Assembly (NCBI GenBank): GCA_900457075.1
Contig: UGYN01000002.1
Location: forward strand, 4,092,001-4,156,000
Reading direction: 5' to 3'
From: Serratia quinivorans
Lineage (GTDB): Bacteria > Pseudomonadota > Gammaproteobacteria > Enterobacterales > Enterobacteriaceae
Length of the DNA stretch: 64,000 nucleotides
Positions 1 through 10,374 of this stretch are shown piece by piece. A program made the position numbers and the translations under genes. How positions within the stretch are numbered: the first letter of the stretch is position 1; the number at the start of each line of letters is the position of its first letter. Below the pieces are notes generated by a model, which saw only the letters and a program-made list of their open reading frames with translations, made no database searches and was not told the origin of the DNA.

Positions 1-607
1 ATTTCTCGGCTCCAGCCCGGAAAGACTGTATCTGCGAAACGGCCGCCATCTGCTGACCGAAGCGCTGGCGGGCACCGTCGCCAATCACCCCGATCGGCCG
101 CAGGCCCAGGCGCTGGCGCAGTGGTTGCTGCGGGACGGCAAGAACCAGCATGAGAATCTGCTGGTGGTGGATGATATCTGCCAGCGTCTGCAAGGCGGCG
201 CCGACGCGGTGGATGTGTTGCCGCCCGAAGTGGTGCGCTTGCGTAAGGTGCAGCATTTGCGGCGGCGTATTGAAGGCCGGCTCAACGATAACGACGATGC
301 CGATTGCCTGCAGCGGTTACAGCCCACGGCGGCGGTAGCCGGGTTGCCGCGTCAGGCGGCGCGCGAGTTTATTTTGCAACATGAGCCTTTCCCCCGTGGT
401 TGGTATGCCGGCTCTGCCGGCTATCTTTCCTCCTCCCGCAGTGAGTTTTGCGTAGCGCTGCGCTGCGCGCAAATTGACGACCAGGAATTACGACTCTATG
501 CCGGTGCCGGCATTGTGGCCGGTTCTGACGCCGAGGCAGAGTGGCAGGAAATCGAAAACAAGGCCGCCGGGCTGCTGACTTTACTGCTGCCAGAGCCATT
601 GCGTTGA
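1..607 (+). CDS. menF: isochorismate synthase MenF, C-terminal part
   Basis: Converts chorismate to isochorismate, the first committed step of menaquinone synthesis, in the cytoplasm. The gene enters from the window edge in frame 2 and about 201 codons are visible. The chorismate-binding fold is shown by LGSSPERLY at the start, the TEALAGT motif that carries a conserved glutamate, and [14 protein letters not shown] near the C-terminus, followed by the usual GAGIVAGSD stretch. It lies upstream of menD in the same direction, as in other enterics. The 250 bp gap to menD is wider than I would expect for tightly coupled genes, so menD may also have its own promoter. Other chorismate-binding enzymes (EntC, PabB) are possible from motifs alone, but the men context settles it. 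Confidence 0.95.
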   Translation, partial: FLGSSPERLYLRNGRHLLTEALAGTVANHPDRPQAQALAQWLLRDGKNQHENLLVVDDICQRLQGGADAVDVLPPEVVRLRKVQHLRRRIEGRLNDNDDADCLQRLQPTAAVAGLPRQAAREFILQHEPFPRGWYAGSAGYLSSSRSEFCVALRCAQIDDQELRLYAGAGIVAGSDAEAEWQEIENKAAGLLTLLLPEPLR

Positions 608-859
608 ATTTCCCTGCTTATGCTCCGGATTTATTGAGCGAATGGCGCGGTGAGTGTAAACTGCTTGTGATTTTTATGTTTATTTTTTGTTCTAAATCAA
701 TTAATTGTCTACCATAAAGTCACCGGGATATACGGCGTTTTTGCGCTGGCGCAAAAGTCGTAAAGATAACTACTCATATAATGCAGAACATCATTTTTGG
801 CATGCCGTCGATTGGCGGGCGCCAGGGGACGATTCTGTTAACCGACTTGTGAGCGAATT
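608..859 (+). other. menF-menD intergenic region with possible promoter
   Basis: No gene is supported here. The stretch is AT-rich from about 660 to 720. A TATAAT hexamer lies at 777-782, 78 bases before the menD start, but no good -35 match sits 17 bases upstream, so a menD promoter is only a guess. Short open frames here are not protein-like. Confidence 0.3.
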
Positions 860-2533
860 ATGTCGACAAGTGTTTTTAATCGCCGGTGGGCGGCGTTGCT
901 GTTGGAAGCGTTGGCCCGCCATGGAGTGCGACATGTCTGTATCGCTCCGGGATCGCGCTCTACGCCGTTGACGCTGGCCGCGGCGGCCAACAAGTCTTTT
1001 ATCTGCCATACCCATTTTGATGAGCGCGGGCTGGGCCATTTGGCGCTTGGCCTGGCGAAGGCGTCGAGCGAACCTGTGGCGGTGATCGTCACTTCCGGCA
1101 CCGCCGCCGCTAACCTTTATCCCTCTTTGATCGAAGCCGGGCTGACCGGTGAACGGCTGGTGTTTCTTACCGCCGACCGGCCGCCTGAACTGATCAACTG
1201 CGGTGCCAATCAGGCGATCCGCCAAAACGGCCTGTATGCCAGCCATCCGGCGCTGAGTATTGATCTGCCGCGGCCGACGACGGACATCCCTGCTCGCTGG
1301 TTGGTGTCCACCGTCGACAGCGCGATGGCACGCCTGCAGCACGGCGCTTTACACATTAATTGCCCGTTTGCCGAACCCTTGTACGGCGGTGATGAGCAAC
1401 AGTATGCCGACTGGTCGGCGACGCTCGGCGACTGGTGGCAAGGCAGCCACCCCTGGCTGCGGGAAGTGGATCCGCACCAGGTGCTCAAGCAACCGGACTG
1501 GTTCTTCTGGCGGCAAAAGCGCGGCGTGATAGTGGCGGGGCGGATGAGCGCGGAAGAGGGCGAACATCTGGCGCAGTGGGCCGAGATGCTTGGCTGGCCG
1601 CTGATTGGTGATGTGCTGTCCCAGACCGGGCAGCCGCTGCCTTGTGCCGATTTATGGCTGGCCCAGCCGCAGGCGCAAAAACGGCTGGCCGAGGCACAAT
1701 TGGTGGTGCAGTTCGGCAGCAGCCTGACCGGCAAGCGCCTGCTGCAGTGGCAAGAGCAGTGTCAGCCGCAAGAGTATTGGCTGATCGACGATTTACCGGG
1801 GCGTCTCGATCCGGCGCACCATCGCGGGCGCAGGATCCGTTCCAGCGTGGCGCAGTGGCTTGAACTGCATCCGGCTCAGCCGCGAACCCCGTGGGCGGAT
1901 GAGCTGACGATGTTGGCGGACAACGCGCTGGATGCCGTCTCCGGCCATTTGGTTAACCGCTTTGGCGAGGCGCAGTTGGCGCATCGCCTGCCGGAACTGC
2001 TGCCGGAAAACGGCCAACTGTTCCTCGGCAATAGCCTGATCGTACGGTTGATTGATGCGTTGACCCGCTTGCCGGCCGGTTACCCGGTATTCAGCAACCG
2101 TGGTGCCAGCGGCATCGACGGTCTGATTTCCACTGCCGCAGGCGTACAGCGGGCCACCGCCAAACCGACGCTGGCGGTGGTGGGAGATTTATCGGCACTG
2201 TATGACCTGAACGCGCTGGCGCTGCTGCGCCAATGTTCTGCGCCGACGGTGCTGATTGTGGTTAATAATAACGGCGGCCAGATTTTCTCACTGTTGCCAA
2301 CGCCGGAAGAAGACCGGCAACGGTTCTACTGCATGCCGCAGAACGTAGAGTTCAGCCATGCGGCAGCGATGTTCAACCTGGCTTATGCCCGCCCGGAAAA
2401 CTGGGGGCAATTGCTGCAGGCGGTGGAACAGGGCTGGCGTCACGGTGGCGCTACGCTGATTGAGCTGCAGGTGCCGCCGAGCGATGGTGCGCAGACGCTG
2501 CAGCATCTGGTGCAACAGATGACGGAGCAATGA
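860..2533 (+). CDS. menD: SEPHCHC synthase MenD
   Basis: Thiamine diphosphate enzyme that joins 2-oxoglutarate (with loss of CO2) to isochorismate, giving SEPHCHC in menaquinone synthesis. The 557-residue product has the family length. [12 protein letters not shown] at residues 29-40 and [15 protein letters not shown] with the catalytic glutamate E55 are present; the ThDP-binding half shows [14 protein letters not shown] followed by [11 protein letters not shown], the GD...NN signature. The start is the first Met giving the MS-[TV]-S-x-FNRRWA family N-terminus; its Shine-Dalgarno is weak (GAG at 848). The stop overlaps the menH start by four bases (ATGA), implying translational coupling. Confidence 0.97.
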   Translation: MSTSVFNRRWAALLLEALARHGVRHVCIAPGSRSTPLTLAAAANKSFICHTHFDERGLGHLALGLAKASSEPVAVIVTSGTAAANLYPSLIEAGLTGERLVFLTADRPPELINCGANQAIRQNGLYASHPALSIDLPRPTTDIPARWLVSTVDSAMARLQHGALHINCPFAEPLYGGDEQQYADWSATLGDWWQGSHPWLREVDPHQVLKQPDWFFWRQKRGVIVAGRMSAEEGEHLAQWAEMLGWPLIGDVLSQTGQPLPCADLWLAQPQAQKRLAEAQLVVQFGSSLTGKRLLQWQEQCQPQEYWLIDDLPGRLDPAHHRGRRIRSSVAQWLELHPAQPRTPWADELTMLADNALDAVSGHLVNRFGEAQLAHRLPELLPENGQLFLGNSLIVRLIDALTRLPAGYPVFSNRGASGIDGLISTAAGVQRATAKPTLAVVGDLSALYDLNALALLRQCSAPTVLIVVNNNGGQIFSLLPTPEEDRQRFYCMPQNVEFSHAAAMFNLAYARPENWGQLLQAVEQGWRHGGATLIELQVPPSDGAQTLQHLVQQMTEQ

Positions 2534-3300
2534 TGCTGGCGACAAAAGTATTGCAACAGGGCGAAGCCGATCGCCCATGGCTAATCTGGTTACACGGCCT
2601 GTTGGGCAATAATAATGAATGGCGAGTGATCGCTTCGCGTTGTCCTGAATGGCCGTCGTTGGCCATAGATCTGCCCGGCCACGGCGATTCCGTTGCGGTC
2701 GTCTGCACGAGTTTTGACGATATCAGCGCGCAGATCAGCGCTACTTTACAGATGCATGGCATCGAACGCTATTGGCTGGTGGGGTATTCGCTGGGCGGAC
2801 GTATTGCCATGTATCACGCCTGTCACGGTGAACCCCGGGGCCTGCAGGGCGTGATTATCGAAGGTGGCAATCCAGGGCTGGCCGATGCCGCACAGCGCGA
2901 ACAGCGCTTGGCGCATGATACGGCCTGGGCTGAGCGTTTCCGCCGAGAACCCCTCGCTCAGGTGCTGGCGGACTGGTATCAACAGCCGGTGTTCGCCAAT
3001 CTCAGTGCGGTGCACCGTGATGCGCTGATCGATGCCCGTTCTGACAACGCTGGCGCGGCCGTGGCGGACATGCTCGAAGCCACTTCTCTGGGCAGGCAGC
3101 CCTATCTGGCGCCTCAGCTGCAACAACTGGCGGTGCCGCTGGTGGTGTTATGCGGCGCCGACGATCACAAATTTCAGCAGCTGACGCGCGACGCCGGGTT
3201 GCCGTTGCGCATCGTGCCGCAGGCCGGGCATAACTCGCACCTGGCCAATCCGCAGGCGTTCGCCGCCGAGCTGCGCAATTTTCTCGTTAACCCTGGTTAA
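2530..3300 (+). CDS. menH: SHCHC synthase MenH (alpha/beta hydrolase)
   Basis: Removes pyruvate from SEPHCHC to give SHCHC, the menaquinone step after MenD. It is an alpha/beta-hydrolase of 256 residues: [11 protein letters not shown] (oxyanion region, residues 21-31), the nucleophile elbow GYSLGGR with Ser87, an acid in CGADDHKF and the catalytic histidine in [10 protein letters not shown] near the C-terminus. Translation begins within the menD stop (ATGATG); the second Met at 2533 is an equally good start. menB follows after 11 bases with an AAGGA ribosome site. Confidence 0.95.
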   Translation: MMLATKVLQQGEADRPWLIWLHGLLGNNNEWRVIASRCPEWPSLAIDLPGHGDSVAVVCTSFDDISAQISATLQMHGIERYWLVGYSLGGRIAMYHACHGEPRGLQGVIIEGGNPGLADAAQREQRLAHDTAWAERFRREPLAQVLADWYQQPVFANLSAVHRDALIDARSDNAGAAVADMLEATSLGRQPYLAPQLQQLAVPLVVLCGADDHKFQQLTRDAGLPLRIVPQAGHNSHLANPQAFAAELRNFLVNPG

Positions 3301-3311
3301 AGGAACCGAAC

Positions 3312-4169
3312 ATGCTCTATCCAAATGAAGAACAGCTGTATGCCGCTATCGAATGGCAGGATTGCTCCGGCGATTTCGAAGATATTCTGTATCACAAGTC
3401 CAGCGACGGCATCGCTAAAATCACTATCAACCGTCCACAGGTACGTAATGCCTTCCGCCCGCACACGGTAAAGGAGATGATCGAGGCGTTGTCCAATGCC
3501 CGTTACGACGACGGCATTGGCACCATTATCCTCACCGGTGCTGGTGACAAAGCCTTCTGCTCCGGCGGCGATCAGAAAGTCCGCGGCGACTACGGCGGCT
3601 ATCAGGATGACAGCGGTGTACATCACCTGAACGTGCTCGACTTCCAGCGCCAGATCCGTACCTGTCCGAAGCCGATAGTGGCGATGGTGGCCGGCTATTC
3701 AATCGGCGGCGGCCACGTACTGCACATGATGTGTGACCTGACCATTGCGGCGGACAACGCTATTTTCGGCCAGACCGGCCCGAAAGTGGGCTCTTTCGAC
3801 GGCGGCTGGGGCGCTTCCTACATGGCGCGCATCGTGGGTCAGAAGAAGGCTCGCGAAATCTGGTTCCTGTGTCGTCAGTATGACGCCGCTGCGGCTTTGG
3901 ACATGGGCCTGGTCAATACCGTGGTGCCTTTGGCCGATCTGGAGAAAGAAACCGTGCGCTGGTGCCGCGAAATGCTGCAGAACAGCCCGATGGCGCTACG
4001 CTGTCTGAAAGCGGCCCTGAACGCCGACTGTGACGGTCAGGCCGGTCTGCAGGAGCTGGCGGGTAATGCCACCATGCTGTTCTACATGACTGACGAAGGC
4101 CAGGAAGGGCGCAACGCGTTTAACGAAAAGCGCCAGCCGGACTTCAGCAAATTCAAGCGTAACCCGTAA
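3312..4169 (+). CDS. menB: 1,4-dihydroxy-2-naphthoyl-CoA synthase MenB
   Basis: Crotonase-fold enzyme that closes the second ring of the naphthoquinone from o-succinylbenzoyl-CoA. The 285 residues match the usual enteric length. Visible signatures are [29 protein letters not shown] (oxyanion and mobile loop), [19 protein letters not shown] and [12 protein letters not shown], which carries the active-site loop. A strong AAGGA sits 7 bases before the ATG. The stop codon TAATG overlaps the start of menC. Confidence 0.97.
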   Translation: MLYPNEEQLYAAIEWQDCSGDFEDILYHKSSDGIAKITINRPQVRNAFRPHTVKEMIEALSNARYDDGIGTIILTGAGDKAFCSGGDQKVRGDYGGYQDDSGVHHLNVLDFQRQIRTCPKPIVAMVAGYSIGGGHVLHMMCDLTIAADNAIFGQTGPKVGSFDGGWGASYMARIVGQKKAREIWFLCRQYDAAAALDMGLVNTVVPLADLEKETVRWCREMLQNSPMALRCLKAALNADCDGQAGLQELAGNATMLFYMTDEGQEGRNAFNEKRQPDFSKFKRNP

Positions 4170-5152
4170 TGAACACAACCCCCCGTAATGCGGCCCTTTA
4201 CCGTTACAGCCTGCCAATGGACGCGGGCGTTGTGTTGCGCAATCAGCGGCTAAAAACCCGCGATGGTTTGCTGATCCATCTGCAGCAGGGTGAGCAAGAA
4301 GGCTGGGGCGAGATTGCGCCGTTGCCTGAATTCAGCCAGGAAACGTTGGCGCAGGCTGAACAGGCCGCGCTGAACTGGCTGCAGAGCTGGCAAAGTAGGG
4401 TATTGCCACCCGAAAGCCCGTTACCCTCGGTGGCATTCGGTACCAGTTGCGCAGTGGCGGAGCTGGAACAGCGGCTGCCGCAGCAGGCTGATTACCGTAA
4501 AGCGCCGTTGTGCACCGGCGACCCTGATGAGCTGTTCGAGGTATTGACTGCTTTGCCGGGTGAGAAGGTCGCCAAGGTGAAGGTTGGGCTGTATGAAGCG
4601 GTGCGTGACGGCATGGTTGTCAACGTGCTGCTGGAGGCACTGCCGGATCTCAGGCTGCGGCTGGACGCTAACCGCAGTTGGACGCGCGCCAAAGCGGATG
4701 GGTTTGCCAAATACGTCAATCCGGCTGTGCGCGATCGCATCGCGTTCCTTGAAGAGCCTTGCAAAACCCGCGATGAATCACGGGATTTCGCTCGGGCGAC
4801 CGGCATTGCCATTGCCTGGGACGAAAGCGTGCGCGAGGCGGATTTTGTGGTGCAGGCGGAGCCGGGCGTGGCAGCGATAGTGATTAAGCCGACGCTGGTC
4901 GGCAGCCTGGCCCGTTGCCGTTCGTTGGTGGAGCAGGCCCATGCGGTGGGATTAACGGCGGTGATCAGTTCCAGCATTGAGTCCAGCCTGGGATTGACGC
5001 AGTTGGCGCGCATCGCGCACTGGCTGACGCCGACGACCGTCCCTGGGCTAGACACGCTGGATTTGATGCAGGCGCAATTACTGCGACGCTGGCCGGATAG
5101 CCGGCTGCCGTTATTGGAGACGCAAGAGTTGGAGTGTTTATGGCGCAGTTGA
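4169..5152 (+). CDS. menC: o-succinylbenzoate synthase MenC
   Basis: Enolase-superfamily dehydratase that turns SHCHC into o-succinylbenzoate. The barrel residues are in place: the KVKVGL double lysine (second Lys at residue 138), metal ligands in [15 protein letters not shown] and IAWDES, and the distal lysine in IVIKPTLVG. At 327 residues it is slightly longer than the E. coli protein (about 320). Its ATG overlaps the menB stop by one base, and its end overlaps the menE start by 13 bases, so menB-menC-menE are translationally linked. Confidence 0.95.
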   Translation: MNTTPRNAALYRYSLPMDAGVVLRNQRLKTRDGLLIHLQQGEQEGWGEIAPLPEFSQETLAQAEQAALNWLQSWQSRVLPPESPLPSVAFGTSCAVAELEQRLPQQADYRKAPLCTGDPDELFEVLTALPGEKVAKVKVGLYEAVRDGMVVNVLLEALPDLRLRLDANRSWTRAKADGFAKYVNPAVRDRIAFLEEPCKTRDESRDFARATGIAIAWDESVREADFVVQAEPGVAAIVIKPTLVGSLARCRSLVEQAHAVGLTAVISSSIESSLGLTQLARIAHWLTPTTVPGLDTLDLMQAQLLRRWPDSRLPLLETQELECLWRS

Positions 5153-6525
5153 ATGACTGGCCGTGGCGACATTGGGCGCAGCGGCGCCCGCAGGCGGCGG
5201 CGCTGGTTGTCGGCCATCAGCCGGTGAGTTGGCTGGTGTTACGCCGTCAGGTGGATAAGCTGGCGGCGGATTTTCAGCACCAGGGGGTGGAGCCAGGCTG
5301 TGGCGTGGCGTTGTTCGGCAAGAACAGTTATCCCTTGTTGCTGGCCTATCTGGCGCTGTTGCAGTGCGGTGCGCGGCTGCTGCCGCTGAATCCGACGTTA
5401 CCCGTTTCTCTGTTGGCGACGCTGTTGCCCGAGCTGGATATCGATTTTGCCTTCAGCCCGGATCAACTGCCAGCCTTGCCGACCAGGATCATCCGTTTAA
5501 ATCCCCCGTCTACCGAATCCCGCTGGCTGAATCCGCCGCGCTGGGATCCTCAGCGGTTGGCGACCCTGACCCTGACTTCCGGCTCCAGCGGCAGACCGAA
5601 AGCGGCCGCACACAGTTACGCCGGCCATTTGGCCAGTGCCGAAGGCGTACTGCAGTTGATGGATTTCCAGGCGCAGGATCGCTGGTTGCTGTCATTACCT
5701 TTATTTCACGTTTCCGGACAAGGCATTGTCTGGCGCTGGTTGCTGGCAGGGGCCACGCTGGTGGTCCGTGATATGCATCCGTTGGCCGATGCTCTGGCGG
5801 GCTGTACTCATGCATCCTTGGTGCCGACTCAGCTCTGGCGCCTGCTGGCACAGCCGCTGGCAGCCCTGACGCTGAAAAAAGTGCTGCTGGGGGGCGCGAT
5901 GATCCCGGTAGAACTGACCAAACAGGCAGAGGCTGCGGGTATCCGCTGCTGGTGCGGCTATGGGCTGACCGAACTGGCTTCCACGGTGTGTGCCAAACGC
6001 GCCGATGCACGGCCGGGCGTTGGGCTGCCGCTGGCTGGCCGGGAAATTAAGCTGGTGAATGAAGAGGTGTGGATCCGTGCGCAGAGTCTGGCGCTGGGAT
6101 ACTGGCTACAGGGCCGCTTGCTGCCGATTATCGATGATCAGGGCTGGTTCCATACCCGCGATCGTGGCGTCATGGAGCAGGATGAGCTGCGAATTATCGG
6201 CCGGTTGGACAACCTGTTTTTCAGCGGCGGAGAAGGTGTTCAGCCAGAGGATATTGAGCGCGTATTGGCGGCCCATCCGCAGATTTCACAGGTGGTGGTG
6301 GTGCCAGTCGATGACGCCGAGTTTGGCCAACGGCCGGTCGCGGTGATCGACAGTGAGGAGTCTCTGTCGCTGGAGGAACTGCTGGCCTGGTCGCAAGACC
6401 GGCTGGTGAACTTCCAGCGGCCAATGGCGCTGTTGGCGATGCCGAATGAGTTGAAGGCCTGGGGCATCAAGATCTCGCGCCGTCAGTTGCAGCAATGGGC
6501 GGCGGAGCAGATCTCGGCTCAATAA
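5140..6525 (+). CDS. menE: o-succinylbenzoate-CoA ligase MenE
   Basis: Adenylate-forming ligase that activates o-succinylbenzoate as the CoA thioester, the substrate of MenB. The P-loop [17 protein letters not shown], the [10 protein letters not shown] adenylate motif, HTRDRG and the hinge [22 protein letters not shown] identify the ANL family. I chose ATG 5140 because GGAG at 5131-5134 sits 5 bases upstream; an in-frame GTG at 5134 would add two residues. It is the last gene of the men operon; a hairpin shared with katA follows. Confidence 0.95.
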   Translation: MAQLNDWPWRHWAQRRPQAAALVVGHQPVSWLVLRRQVDKLAADFQHQGVEPGCGVALFGKNSYPLLLAYLALLQCGARLLPLNPTLPVSLLATLLPELDIDFAFSPDQLPALPTRIIRLNPPSTESRWLNPPRWDPQRLATLTLTSGSSGRPKAAAHSYAGHLASAEGVLQLMDFQAQDRWLLSLPLFHVSGQGIVWRWLLAGATLVVRDMHPLADALAGCTHASLVPTQLWRLLAQPLAALTLKKVLLGGAMIPVELTKQAEAAGIRCWCGYGLTELASTVCAKRADARPGVGLPLAGREIKLVNEEVWIRAQSLALGYWLQGRLLPIIDDQGWFHTRDRGVMEQDELRIIGRLDNLFFSGGEGVQPEDIERVLAAHPQISQVVVVPVDDAEFGQRPVAVIDSEESLSLEELLAWSQDRLVNFQRPMALLAMPNELKAWGIKISRRQLQQWAAEQISAQ

Positions 6526-6547
6526 AAATGGCCGCCTGAAGGCGGCC
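6523..6547 (-). terminator. terminator between menE and katA
   Basis: Seven-base-pair GC stem GGCCGCC/GGCGGCC with a four-base loop. Read on the minus strand it is followed by ATTTTTATT, so it fits katA best; it lies between convergent genes and may also stop menE transcription. Confidence 0.8.
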
Positions 6548-6563
6548 TTGAGGGTAACGCGGT

Positions 6564-8000
6564 TTATTTCAGACCTAACGCCTTGGCTACGCCGGCACCG
6601 TAATTCGGGTGCACTTTGGTAAACAATTCAACCTGACGACGCTGGATCTGTTCCGGCACCTGCGACAGCTCACCGGCGATGCGGGTGAACATGCGTTGGT
6701 GTTCTTCGGCACTCAGCAGGTTGAACAGCGCGCGCGGCTGGCTGTAGTAATCATCGTCTTCACGGTGATTCCAGTGGTCAGCGGCACCTTCAATGCTCAA
6801 CGGCGGTTCGCTGAAGTCCGGTTGCTCCTGGAACAGGCCGAAACTGTTTGGCTCGTAGGTGGCTCCGTTGCCGCTGTTACCGTCCACGCGCATCGCACCG
6901 TCACGATGATAGTTGTGGAACGGGCATTTTGGGCTGTTCACCGGGATTTGATGGTGATTTACGCCCAGACGATAACGGTGCGTATCCCCGTAGGAGAACA
7001 GACGCCCCTGCAGCATCTTGTCTGGCGAGAAACTCACGCCAGGTACCACGTTGGCCGGGTTCATCGCCACCTGTTCCACTTCTGAGAAGTAGTTTTCCGG
7101 GTTGCGGTGCAGCTCGAAGAAACCCACGTCGATCAGCGGGTAGTCGCCATGCGGCCATACCTTGGTCAGATCGAATGGGTTGTATGGCGTCTGAGAGGCT
7201 TCGTGTTCTGGCATGATCTGGATTTGCAGCTTCCAGCGTGGGAAATCACCCCGTTCGATGGCCTCATACAGATCGCGTTGTGAGCTTTCACGGTCTTTGG
7301 CGATGATGGCTTCTGCTTCATCATCCATCAGGTTTTCAATGCCCTGTTCGCAACGGAAGTGGAACTTCACCCAGAAGCGTTCATTGTTGGCATTGATAAA
7401 ACTGAAGGTATGGCTGCCGAAACCATGCATATGGCGATAGGATTTAGGAATACCGCGGTCACTGAAGTCGATGGTCAACTGATGCAGGCTTTCCGGTGAC
7501 AGCGAGAAGAAGTCCCACTTGTAGATTGGGTTACGCAGATTGGTGCGCGGATCGCGTTTGACTACGTGGTTAAGGTCGGGGAATTTCAGCGGATCGCGCA
7601 GATAGAATACCGGCGTGTCGTTACCCACCAGATCCCAATTGCCTTCCTCGGTATAAAACTTCATGGCGAAACCACGAATGTCACGCTCGGCGTCGGCGGC
7701 CCCGCGCTCACCGGCTACGGTGGAGAAGCGGATGAACATGTCAGTTTGCTTGCCGATTTCAGAGAAGATTTTTGCGCGGGTGTACTGGCTAATGTCGTGG
7801 GTGACGGTGAAAGTGCCGTAGGCGCCGGAACCTTTGGCGTGCATGCGGCGCTCGGGGATCACTTCACGGTCGAAATGGGCCAGTTTTTCCAGAAACCACA
7901 CGTCCTGTAACAACATCGGGCCGCGTTTGCCGGCGGTGATCACGTTATTATTATCGACAACCGGTGCGCCGGCTGCGGTGGTCAGTCCTTTCTTGCTCAT
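6564..8000 (-). CDS. katA: clade 3 haem catalase (KatA type)
   Basis: Monofunctional small-subunit catalase that dismutates hydrogen peroxide in the cytoplasm. The 478-residue product has the catalytic histidine in [14 protein letters not shown] (His54), [16 protein letters not shown] with the usual asparagine-containing [12 protein letters not shown] segment after it, and the proximal haem tyrosine in [12 protein letters not shown] (Tyr337). Length and sequence fit the clade 3, NADPH-binding group. I set the start at 8000 ([11 protein letters not shown]) because AAGGAGC lies just upstream; an in-frame Met at 8105 would add 35 residues unlike any catalase. It is not part of the men operon and is divergent from yfaZ. 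Confidence 0.95.
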   Translation of the reverse strand: MSKKGLTTAAGAPVVDNNNVITAGKRGPMLLQDVWFLEKLAHFDREVIPERRMHAKGSGAYGTFTVTHDISQYTRAKIFSEIGKQTDMFIRFSTVAGERGAADAERDIRGFAMKFYTEEGNWDLVGNDTPVFYLRDPLKFPDLNHVVKRDPRTNLRNPIYKWDFFSLSPESLHQLTIDFSDRGIPKSYRHMHGFGSHTFSFINANNERFWVKFHFRCEQGIENLMDDEAEAIIAKDRESSQRDLYEAIERGDFPRWKLQIQIMPEHEASQTPYNPFDLTKVWPHGDYPLIDVGFFELHRNPENYFSEVEQVAMNPANVVPGVSFSPDKMLQGRLFSYGDTHRYRLGVNHHQIPVNSPKCPFHNYHRDGAMRVDGNSGNGATYEPNSFGLFQEQPDFSEPPLSIEGAADHWNHREDDDYYSQPRALFNLLSAEEHQRMFTRIAGELSQVPEQIQRRQVELFTKVHPNYGAGVAKALGLK

Positions 8001-8324
8001 CACTTGCTCCTTATTGTAGTGCAATCGAGTTAAGATTCTGGCGGCGTAAGCGTTCATCATCATAATCTGGCAGGGCGTGGTTACCCTGACTTGGGTCAAT
8101 GCCACTACTAGTTGTAGACCTATTGAACGGCTGCGGCAAATAGGTCTGAGTTATCGTTGCCATTACCTCAGTGAATGAGACCTTTGCTTGCAGAACTTTA
8201 CATTTCTTTGATTAATTAGGGATTTATCCCTTAAAGACCGATTGCGCTTTGGTATAGACTTGTGACGGTATTATTACGGGTTAATTCATATCATTCGTAA
8301 TGGATGAAGCAGCAAGAGGGATAG
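8001..8324. promoter_or_regulatory. katA-yfaZ divergent intergenic region
   Basis: No gene is supported. It must hold the katA promoter (leftward) and the yfaZ promoter (rightward). A 9-bp inverted repeat, AGACCTATT at 8116-8124 and AATAGGTCT at 8139-8147, separated by 14 bases, may be a regulator site. I could not recognise an OxyR motif with confidence. Confidence 0.4.
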
Positions 8325-8870
8325 ATGATGAAAAAGACTTTGGTCGCCTGCGCAGCAAGTATGCTGTTTGTGACCGGTGCGGCGAGCGCACTCAGCCTGT
8401 CGGGCGAGGCCGGGCAGCATTACACCAATCTTGGTTTCGGCCAGGATACCGGCAATTCCGGCTTGGGAATAACCGGCAACTGGGCGCGCAGCGATCATGA
8501 CGGCAACGTCGGTAGCCTGGGGCTGAGTTTCGGTGTGCCGCTGGGGCCGTTGACCGCCACTGTGGGTGGCAAGGCGTTGTATCTAAGCCCGAAAGACGGC
8601 AGTGACGGCGGAGCATTGGCGTTGGGCGGCGGCCTGGACTGGGCTATCTCCCGTTACTTCAGCTTGCATGGCGAAGGTTATTTTGCCCCGGATTCGCTGA
8701 CCAGCGGCGTGAAGGCGTATAACGAGGCCAGCGGCGGCCTGCGTTGGAATATTTTCCGCCCGCTCAGCGTGGATGTGGGTTATCGCTACATGAAGATGGA
8801 AGGGAAGGACGGACGTCGTGACAACACCCTGGCCGATGGCCCGTATATTGGTGTCGGTCTGAGTTTCTGA
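8325..8870 (+). CDS. yfaZ: YfaZ-family outer membrane protein
   Basis: Small predicted outer-membrane beta-barrel of unknown function. The protein has a cleavable signal peptide (Met-Met-Lys-Lys, hydrophobic core, ASA about residue 22) and then glycine-rich alternating strands such as GNSGLGITGNWA and GSLGLSFGVPLG, ending in the terminal Phe (GVGLSF) typical of outer-membrane barrels. Length (181) and the ADGPYIGVGL end match the YfaZ family, which lies next to yfaY in other enterics, as here. AAGAGGG precedes tandem ATGs at 8325 and 8328; either may be used. Confidence 0.88.
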   Translation: MMKKTLVACAASMLFVTGAASALSLSGEAGQHYTNLGFGQDTGNSGLGITGNWARSDHDGNVGSLGLSFGVPLGPLTATVGGKALYLSPKDGSDGGALALGGGLDWAISRYFSLHGEGYFAPDSLTSGVKAYNEASGGLRWNIFRPLSVDVGYRYMKMEGKDGRRDNTLADGPYIGVGLSF

Positions 8871-8880
8871 TGCAAATAAC

Positions 8881-8907
8881 AAAGGGGCCAAGCGGCCCCT
8901 TTGTTTT
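8881..8907. terminator. bidirectional terminator between yfaZ and tyrP
   Basis: Stem AAAGGGGCC/GGCCCCTTT with a short loop and a TTTT run on the plus strand (A-run in front of it on the other strand). It lies between the convergent yfaZ and tyrP stops. Confidence 0.85.
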
Positions 8908-8920
8908 ATCGTTCAATCTA

Positions 8921-10130
8921 TTACCCAACCGCCGGCAGAATGCCGCTGGCAATGCCCAACTGAATGGCAATCACCGTTATTCCGCAAACAAACACCAGTG
9001 CCAGTGCCGGTGTGCCGCCCCAGACGCGGTATTTTGCCTGATGCTGCTGACGTGTTTTCCACACCAATAATGATGGCAGCAACAGCGCCAGCACCGCCAG
9101 CGCAATGGCGGCAAAACCCAGAGCCAATACAAAGCCTCGTGGGTAGAACAGAGCGAAAGCCAACGGCGGCAAGAAAGTGATGGCACCGGTCTGCAGACGA
9201 CCCCGCACATTGTCCTGGCGTTTAAACAGATCGGCCAGAAAATCAAACAGCCCGAGCGCGACACCAAGGAACGAGGTAGCCAGCGCCAGATCGGCAAACA
9301 GATGCACCGCCAGTTCGACGTGTGGGGACGCCACGACGTCTCGTACCGCCTGCAACAGGCCGTTCAGACCGGCTTGCTGTGCCAGAATGCCGACGAAAGT
9401 GGTGGAGCTGATGCTGCCTAGCGTCGCCAACTGCCAGAAAATATAGGCCCACCAGTGGAATGGCGCTGCCGATAATGAACACCCAGCGCAGTTTACGGAT
9501 ATTGCCGCCCATGTAGTTAACAATGCTGGGCACGCTGCCGTGGAAGCCGAACGAAGTGAAAATCACCGGAATGGCCGATAGCGCCAGCCCTTGCTCCAGC
9601 GGTAGGGTCATCAGGTTGGTCTGGTGGATATTGGGCAACATCAGCCCCAGCATGACAATCAGGAACACCACTTTGGCGCTGAACAGGATACGGTTAAACA
9701 GATCGACCGAATGGGTGCCGATGCAGACGACGCCGCCGGCCACCAGAGTAAACAGCAGCACGCCGAGCGTGGTGGGGAAATCCTGCGAGGTCCATTGGCT
9801 GATGCTGGCCGCCAGTAATTCGCCGGCACCGCTAATATAGGCCGCGGTCAGGGCATACATCAGGAACATCATGCTGAAACTGGTCAGCCATTGGCCGCCG
9901 CCGCCAAGATAGCGTTTTGCCAGAGTCCCGAGGCCGGTATCCGCCTGTTCATGCTGATAAACCTCGACCAGCAGCAGCGCGGTATAACACATCAACAGCC
10001 ACAGTCCGACCAACAGACCCAGCGTGACGCCAAAGCCGACACCGGCCGCCGCCAGTGGCATCGCCAACATCCCTGCGCCAATGGTGGTTCCTGCCACGAT
10101 AAAAACACTGCCAAGCGTGCGATTCTTCAC
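8921..10130 (-). pseudogene. tyrP: tyrosine-specific transporter TyrP, frame broken by one extra base
   Basis: Aromatic amino acid permease of the TyrP/Mtr/TnaB family (hydroxy/aromatic amino acid permease), an inner-membrane proton symporter. The N-terminal frame carries [17 protein letters not shown] and about seven membrane segments to residue 230; the remainder, from [16 protein letters not shown] to the stop, lies one frame over. The join is at GTGGGCCTAT on the minus strand (CCC at 9448-9450), where one G too many turns IPLVAYIFWQ into [10 protein letters not shown]. Without it the gene is 403 codons, the family length. No second lesion is visible, so the break is either a sequencing overcall or a very recent mutation. 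Assignment to TyrP rather than Mtr rests on overall likeness. Confidence 0.85.
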
Positions 10131-10374
10131 GTTTTTCTCTACCAGCCAAAGATTTTGGAAAATTATAGGTAACTCATTCTAAGTGCGGCAGGATAGTTGA
10201 TGGATTATTTTGTGTCAAACGGGCGTTACGGGTGGTGTTAACTTAAGTTTACGCATTGGTGGGCCGCGTGATGTCGCAAAAAAGTGCCTTCGACAGAAAT
10301 TAACCGGCAATGCGTAGTGAAAACTTATTTACAGGCTTCTATAGTGGAATGATCAGAAAATGTGGGAGAGATCA

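Noticed and set aside
8001..8105. N-terminal extension of katA (35 residues)
   Set aside because: No family likeness, and the Met at 8000 has a strong AAGGAGC ribosome site.
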